Assembly: GCA_030917665.1 (NCBI GenBank)
Contig: JAUPUH010000055.1
Coordinates: 1 to 8,312 of the forward strand
Direction: 5' to 3'
DNA: 8,312 nt
From: Patescibacteria group bacterium
Lineage (GTDB): Bacteria; Patescibacteriota; Minisyncoccia; Phycocordibacterales; PALSA-1337
Shown here: positions 6,261 through 8,312 of the stretch, in pieces
How the letters are laid out: every line of letters begins with the position of its first letter
Position numbering within the stretch: position 1 is the stretch's first letter
Notes under the pieces: model-generated
What the model saw: only the letters and a program-made list of their open reading frames with translations
The model's database searches: none
Told to the model about the DNA's origin: nothing
Translations under genes and position numbers: made by a program

Positions 6261-6273
6261 TATGCAATGAAAA
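6245..6273 (-). promoter_or_regulatory. Promoter of the MGMT-family gene (TTTTCA-17-TATAAT), leaderless
   Basis: On the minus strand a perfect TATAAT (6245-6250) ends six bases before the ATG at 6238. A partial -35, TTTTCA (6268-6273), lies 17 bases upstream and overlaps the start codon of the divergent gene. The two -10 boxes of the divergent pair are only four bases apart, so simultaneous polymerase binding looks impossible. Confidence 0.6.
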
Positions 6274-7106
6274 TCGGATTCGTTGGGCAAGGATGGATAG
6301 GAAAAAACTATGCAAATGATTTCGAATCTCGCGGATATGAAGTTATTCGCTATGCACTTGAAGAACCCCATATAAGCAACAAGGACAGGATATCGGAATG
6401 CGATATGGTTTTCATAGCTGTACCGACACCTACTGAGAAAGGAAAATTCGATGATTCTCTCGTGCGCAGCGCAGTGAAGCTTGTCGGTAATGGAAAAATT
6501 GCTGTTATCAAATCAACAATATTGCCTGGCACAACCGAGTCCATACAAAAGGAAAATCCAGACACTATCGTTGTTCACAGTCCTGAATTTCTCGAAGAAA
6601 CTACAGCAGCATTCAACGCATCACATCCTCAAAGAAATATCGTGGGTATTCCTGAAAATTCAGAAAAATACCGAACGGCCGCAGAAAGTGTATTAAAGGT
6701 TCTTCCAGAAGCACCTTACAAGAAAATAATGAGTGCAAAAGATGCTGAATTTGTAAAATATGCCGGCAATTGTTTTCTTTTTACAAAAGTGATCTATATG
6801 AATCTTCTTTATGATCTTGTACAAGCAGGAAAAGGAAATTGGGAGGAAATTCGAGATGCCTTCGTACATGATCCGCGCATCGGAACAAGCCACACCTCCC
6901 CTATACACAAAACGGGACGCGGAGCTGGAGGAAACTGCTTTATAAAAGACTTTGAAGCTTTCAAAACTTTTTATGAAAAAACTGCAAATGATCCCCTTGG
7001 TAGTAAAGTGCTCGAATCCATGAAAGACAAAAATATTGAGTTGCTTACGAACTCAAACAAAGATATCGAGATTATCGAAGGAGTTTACGGAAAACAAAAT
7101 AAATAA
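6267..7106 (+). CDS. UDP-glucose/GDP-mannose dehydrogenase-family protein lacking the C-terminal domain
   Basis: Enzymes of this family oxidise the C6 hydroxyl of a nucleotide sugar to a uronate with two NAD+ molecules, feeding surface polysaccharide synthesis. This 279-residue protein has the N-terminal Rossmann fold with GFVGQGWIG (4-12), VFIAVPTP (48-55) and STILPGTT (83-90). SPEFLEE (105-111) follows, and then the central helical domain with EFVKYAGN (161-168). The catalytic-loop equivalent GGNCFIKD (221-228) supplies Cys224, Lys227 and Asp228. The third, UDP-binding domain (about 100-150 residues in full-length enzymes) is absent, and the frame ends cleanly in TAA. Activity on a nucleotide sugar is therefore uncertain. 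The ATG at 6267 is chosen over an in-frame start at 6219 because of promoter spacing and because MKIGFVGQG is a normal family start. It converges with tRNA-Thr. Confidence 0.85.
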   Translation: MKIGFVGQGWIGKNYANDFESRGYEVIRYALEEPHISNKDRISECDMVFIAVPTPTEKGKFDDSLVRSAVKLVGNGKIAVIKSTILPGTTESIQKENPDTIVVHSPEFLEETTAAFNASHPQRNIVGIPENSEKYRTAAESVLKVLPEAPYKKIMSAKDAEFVKYAGNCFLFTKVIYMNLLYDLVQAGKGNWEEIRDAFVHDPRIGTSHTSPIHKTGRGAGGNCFIKDFEAFKTFYEKTANDPLGSKVLESMKDKNIELLTNSNKDIEIIEGVYGKQNK

Positions 7107-7111
7107 TTGGG

Positions 7112-7184
7112 AGCCAAAGGCCGGGATTGAACCGGCGACCCCCGCTTTACGAAAGCGGTGCTCTACCAACTGAGCTACTTTGGC
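7112..7184 (-). tRNA. tRNA-Thr(CGT)
   Basis: A 73-nt cloverleaf on the minus strand: acceptor GCCAAAG/CTTTGGC, D-arm GCTC/GAGC, anticodon stem CCGCT/AGCGG around TTCGTAA (anticodon CGT, reading ACG), T-arm GCCGG/CCGGC with loop TTCAATC. The discriminator is T and the following bases are CCCA, so CCA is not encoded in register. It lies 26 bases after tRNA-Thr(GGT), probably on the same transcript. A T-rich run follows but no separate terminator hairpin. Confidence 0.95.
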
Positions 7185-7207
7185 CTGCGCTACTGCCTTT
7201 CTGAGCA

Positions 7208-7283
7208 TGGAGCCGACGATCGGGATCGAACCGATGGCCTCCTCATTACCAATGAGGTGCTCTACCAACCGAGCTACGTCGGC
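7208..7283 (-). tRNA. tRNA-Thr(GGT), CCA encoded
   Basis: A minus-strand cloverleaf: acceptor GCCGACG/CGTCGGC, D-arm GCTC/GAGC, anticodon stem CCTCA/TGAGG around TTGGTAA (anticodon GGT, reading ACC and ACU), T-arm ATCGG/CCGAT with loop TTCGATC. Discriminator T is followed directly by CCA, the only clearly encoded CCA among the five tRNAs. Two threonine isoacceptors side by side suggest duplication, but their stems differ considerably. Confidence 0.96.
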
Positions 7284-7292
7284 ACAACAATG

Positions 7293-7321
7293 ATAGTAAT
7301 ACACTTAGCTGAGTTAATCAA
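7293..7321 (-). promoter_or_regulatory. tRNA-Thr promoter (TTGATT-17-TACTAT)
   Basis: On the minus strand a -35 TTGATT (7316-7321) and a -10 TACTAT (7293-7298) are separated by 17 bases. The -10 lies about nine bases before the 5' end of tRNA-Thr(GGT), so the primary transcript would need almost no 5' trimming. It probably serves both Thr tRNAs. Confidence 0.65.
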
Positions 7322-7334
7322 ACTTCCGAAAATG

Positions 7335-7425
7335 TGCGCGGTCGACGGGACTCGGTCACGGATAATTCCCTGCTGGGAATTTCCTCGACCCCGCCTCGGA
7401 CACCTTCGTGTCCTCCGGCTTTCTC
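7335..7425. repeat. Hairpin-rich segment headed by a copy of the tRNA-Asp 3' end
   Basis: Positions 7335-7354 are identical to 7489-7508, which cover the 3' end of tRNA-Asp: discriminator, acceptor 3' strand, T-stem 3' strand and part of the T-loop. The rest of the tRNA is not repeated. After it come two strong hairpins: AATTCCC/GGGAATT with loop TGCT (about 7364-7381), and GGACAC/GTGTCC with loop CTTC (about 7398-7413). The segment is more GC-rich than its surroundings. It has no convincing gene. It could be a remnant of a tRNA-targeting element or a tRNA-derived repeat. Confidence 0.6.
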
Positions 7426-7445
7426 ATCCCTTAATACCACTCAGA

Positions 7446-7487
7446 AATAAAAAATAGGCTGGCAAGAAAACCAGTCTATTTTTTATT
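7446..7487. terminator. Bidirectional intrinsic terminator
   Basis: AAAAAATAG (7449-7457) pairs with CTATTTTTT (7476-7484), and CTGG (7459-7462) with CCAG (7471-7474). The position between them is a G-U wobble on the plus strand and an A-C mismatch on the minus strand, and the loop is 8 nt. Flanking A- and T-runs give a U-rich tail in both directions. On the minus strand it directly follows tRNA-Asp and should end that transcript. Confidence 0.8.
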
Positions 7488-7490
7488 CTG

Positions 7491-7564
7491 CGCGGTCGAC
7501 GGGACTCGAACCCGCAACCTCTCCCGTGACAGGGGAGTGCTCTAACCAATTGAGCTACGACCGC
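7491..7564 (-). tRNA. tRNA-Asp(GTC)
   Basis: A 74-nt minus-strand cloverleaf: acceptor GCGGTCG/CGACCGC, D-arm GCTC/GAGC with loop AATTGGTTA, anticodon stem CTCCC/GGGAG around CTGTCAC (anticodon GTC), T-arm GCGGG/CCCGT with loop TTCGAGT. Discriminator G is the expected aspartate identity element. CCA is not encoded. Its last 18 bases, with two following bases, recur at 7335-7354. Confidence 0.97.
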
Positions 7565-7574
7565 AATACGACTA

Positions 7575-7602
7575 AATGTACCAAAAACAGGCAAAAACGC
7601 AA
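7575..7602 (-). promoter_or_regulatory. tRNA-Asp promoter (TTGCGT-16-TACATT, extended -10)
   Basis: On the minus strand TTGCGT (7597-7602) and TACATT (7575-7580) are 16 bases apart, and TGG immediately precedes the -10, giving an extended -10. The start would fall a few bases before the tRNA-Asp 5' end. The -35 is a weak match. Confidence 0.5.
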
Positions 7603-7611
7603 GAAAAAGTG

Positions 7612-7685
7612 TGTCGGCGGAAGGGATCGAACCTTCGACCTTGGGCTTATGAGTCCCACGCTCTAGCCAACTGAGCTACGCCGAC
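7612..7685 (-). tRNA. tRNA-Met(CAT), elongator type, or tRNA-Ile2(CAT)
   Basis: A 74-nt minus-strand cloverleaf: acceptor GTCGGCG/CGCCGAC, D-arm GCTC/GAGC, anticodon loop CTCATAA (anticodon CAT), T-arm GAAGG/CCTTC with loop TTCGATC, discriminator A. The full G1-C72 pair excludes an initiator. The anticodon stem TGGGA/GCCCA has an A-G mismatch at its last pair next to the loop. Whether it is elongator Met or lysidine-modified Ile cannot be decided here. CCA is not encoded. Confidence 0.9.
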
Positions 7686-7694
7686 GTGAAATTT

Positions 7695-7700
7695 AATATA
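7695..7700 (-). promoter_or_regulatory. Extended -10 (TGTTATATT) of the CAT tRNA
   Basis: TATATT on the minus strand is preceded by TGT, matching an extended -10, and ends nine bases before the 5' end of the tRNA. The -35 position falls within the terminator of the upstream initiator tRNA and matches poorly. Confidence 0.45.
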
Positions 7701-7702
7701 AC

Positions 7703-7722
7703 AAAAAAAGGCGAAAATCGCC
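7703..7722 (-). terminator. Terminator after the initiator tRNA
   Basis: On the minus strand GGCGA/TCGCC (7722-7718 and 7714-7710) forms a short GC-rich hairpin with a TTT loop, followed by seven Ts. An A-run lies before the stem, so a weaker plus-strand terminator is also possible. It ends the initiator tRNA transcript and separates it from the next tRNA. Confidence 0.8.
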
Positions 7723-7749
7723 AGTTTTTGTTTACCCACCCCTTTCTTG

Positions 7750-7821
7750 TTGCGGAGGCCGGAATTGCACCGACAATTTCCAGGTTATGAGCCTGGCGGG
7801 TTACTGTTACCCTACCCCGCT
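7750..7821 (-). tRNA. Initiator tRNA-Met(CAT) with altered D- and T-loops
   Basis: A 72-nt minus-strand cloverleaf: acceptor AGCGGGG/CTCCGCA with an A-A opposition at 1-72, the hallmark of bacterial initiators because the first pair must not form. The D-stem is GGGT/ACCC, the anticodon stem CCAGG/CCTGG around CTCATAA, the T-stem GTCGG/CCGGC, and the discriminator A. Oddities: the D-loop AACAGTA is short and lacks the usual GG; the T-loop is TGCAATT, with G at position 55 instead of T; and pair 29-41 is A-T, so only two of the three classical initiator G-C pairs remain. CCA is not encoded. A terminator follows and a promoter precedes it, so it looks expressed. Confidence 0.92.
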
Positions 7822-7831
7822 ATGAGAATGT

Positions 7832-7861
7832 ATAGTAACACAAAACCACCCGACCTTGCAA
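7832..7861 (-). promoter_or_regulatory. Initiator tRNA promoter (TTGCAA-18-TACTAT, extended -10)
   Basis: On the minus strand TTGCAA (7856-7861) is followed after 18 bases by TACTAT (7832-7837), with TGT just before it as an extended -10. The transcript would start a few bases before the tRNA. The same TACTAT hexamer is used at the tRNA-Thr promoter. Confidence 0.55.
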
Positions 7862-7874
7862 GCAAGCTTTTATC

Positions 7875-8312
7875 CTAAATATAGAAGAATTCCTCGAAGA
7901 CTTCTCGATAAAGACTAATGACGTATCGTGCATCATGCTGACTAAGTGGGTAATCAGAGCCGTCATGAGCGATTCGATTTCTCACATGATGGGCCTCGCC
8001 TGCCTGTGCGAGAGTCTTGAAATCTCCTTTTTCAACACGACTCATCTGCTCTCCGATCGTCTCCCCTTTGTACCCCATTTTTGTAAGTAATTCACCGAGA
8101 ATAATGTCGGCCTCGATGATTGATTGGCGCCAATCACTCTCATTATCTGACTCAACAAGTGTAAGTATTTTATCCCACTTATGAGCAAGTTCTGGATCAC
8201 CCTTCGTCACTTCGTCATAGGCAATCTCAATCTTTTTATTATAAATTTCCTCCTCTCGAGACCTCACTGTGTGCAATCCATGCAATGACAATATGATACC
8301 TATGAGAAAAAG
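7875..8312 (-). CDS. Partial: membrane-anchored protein with a HEPN-like RNRIAH motif
   Basis: The frame stays open to the right edge, so the 5' end is missing. The first visible residues, LFLIGIILSLHGL, look like the end of a transmembrane helix, followed by a charged stretch RSREEEIYNKKIE and a soluble domain. The domain contains SDWRQSIIEADIILGELLTKMGYKGETIGEQM and ends with HHVRNRIAHDGSDYPLSQHDARYVISLYREVFEEFFYI. RNRIAH matches the Rx4H pattern of HEPN-type helical domains, many of which are RNases or binding modules. The whole resembles uncharacterised single-pass proteins I associate with CPR genomes; that is recall, not a search. A TTG at 8289-8291 could start translation but would split the hydrophobic segment, so a start beyond the window is preferred. 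Function unknown. Confidence 0.75.
   Translation of the reverse strand, partial: LFLIGIILSLHGLHTVRSREEEIYNKKIEIAYDEVTKGDPELAHKWDKILTLVESDNESDWRQSIIEADIILGELLTKMGYKGETIGEQMSRVEKGDFKTLAQAGEAHHVRNRIAHDGSDYPLSQHDARYVISLYREVFEEFFYI

Noticed and set aside
6219..6266. In-frame upstream start for the dehydrogenase-like gene
   Set aside because: It would overlap the divergent gene and its promoter. The family start MKIGFVGQG and the -10 spacing support 6267.
7053..7304. Open frame across the Thr tRNAs
   Set aside because: Its residues are translations of the two tRNA-Thr genes and the end of the dehydrogenase-like gene; not a protein gene.
7158..7457. Plus-strand open frame through tRNA and hairpin segment
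   Set aside because: It is antisense to tRNA-Thr genes and the tRNA-Asp 3' copy, with no promoter or family resemblance.
1..8312. CRISPR array, insertion sequence or prophage genes
   Set aside because: No regularly spaced repeats, transposase, integrase or phage structural genes were seen on either strand.

Overview
The window looks like a piece of a small-genome Patescibacteria (CPR) chromosome, probably Parcubacteria-like. Base composition is AT-leaning, genes are packed with short gaps, and several proteins are shortened relative to their families: a release factor 2 with a reduced domain 1, a single-domain alkylguanine transferase, and a nucleotide-sugar dehydrogenase without its C-terminal domain. 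No gene has a clear Shine-Dalgarno sequence. This placement is inferred from gene style and remembered family resemblance; no search was run.

Layout. Positions 44-5712 hold six genes on the minus strand. In transcription order they are prfB, ftsE, ftsX, pyrG, a ten-helix EamA-type transporter and a MazF/PemK-like toxin gene broken by a one-base frameshift. Upstream of prfB is a GC-rich, highly structured, roughly 200-nt RNA gene (about 5730-5936, minus) with its own promoter and intrinsic terminator. Next, a minus-strand MGMT-family gene and a plus-strand UDP-sugar-dehydrogenase-like gene diverge from a 28-bp gap with two interleaved promoters. From 7106 to 7830 there are five minus-strand tRNA genes: Thr(CGT), Thr(GGT), Asp(GTC), an elongator-type CAT tRNA and an unusual initiator Met. 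Among them lie terminators and a hairpin-rich segment that begins with a copy of the tRNA-Asp 3' end. The right edge cuts a membrane-anchored protein with a HEPN-like motif.

How the parts relate. PrfB, the initiator tRNA and the other tRNAs serve translation. FtsEX couples cell division to peptidoglycan hydrolysis. PyrG makes CTP. The gene functions are mostly ordinary housekeeping. The unusual content is elsewhere: -10 hexamers lie about six bases before many start codons, which implies leaderless mRNAs; the structured RNA has no assigned family; the initiator tRNA has an altered elbow; and the toxin gene appears to be frameshifted within a short A-run.

The strongest candidate for something undescribed is the RNA gene at 5730-5936. 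The widespread leaderless promoter layout is the best-supported general observation.
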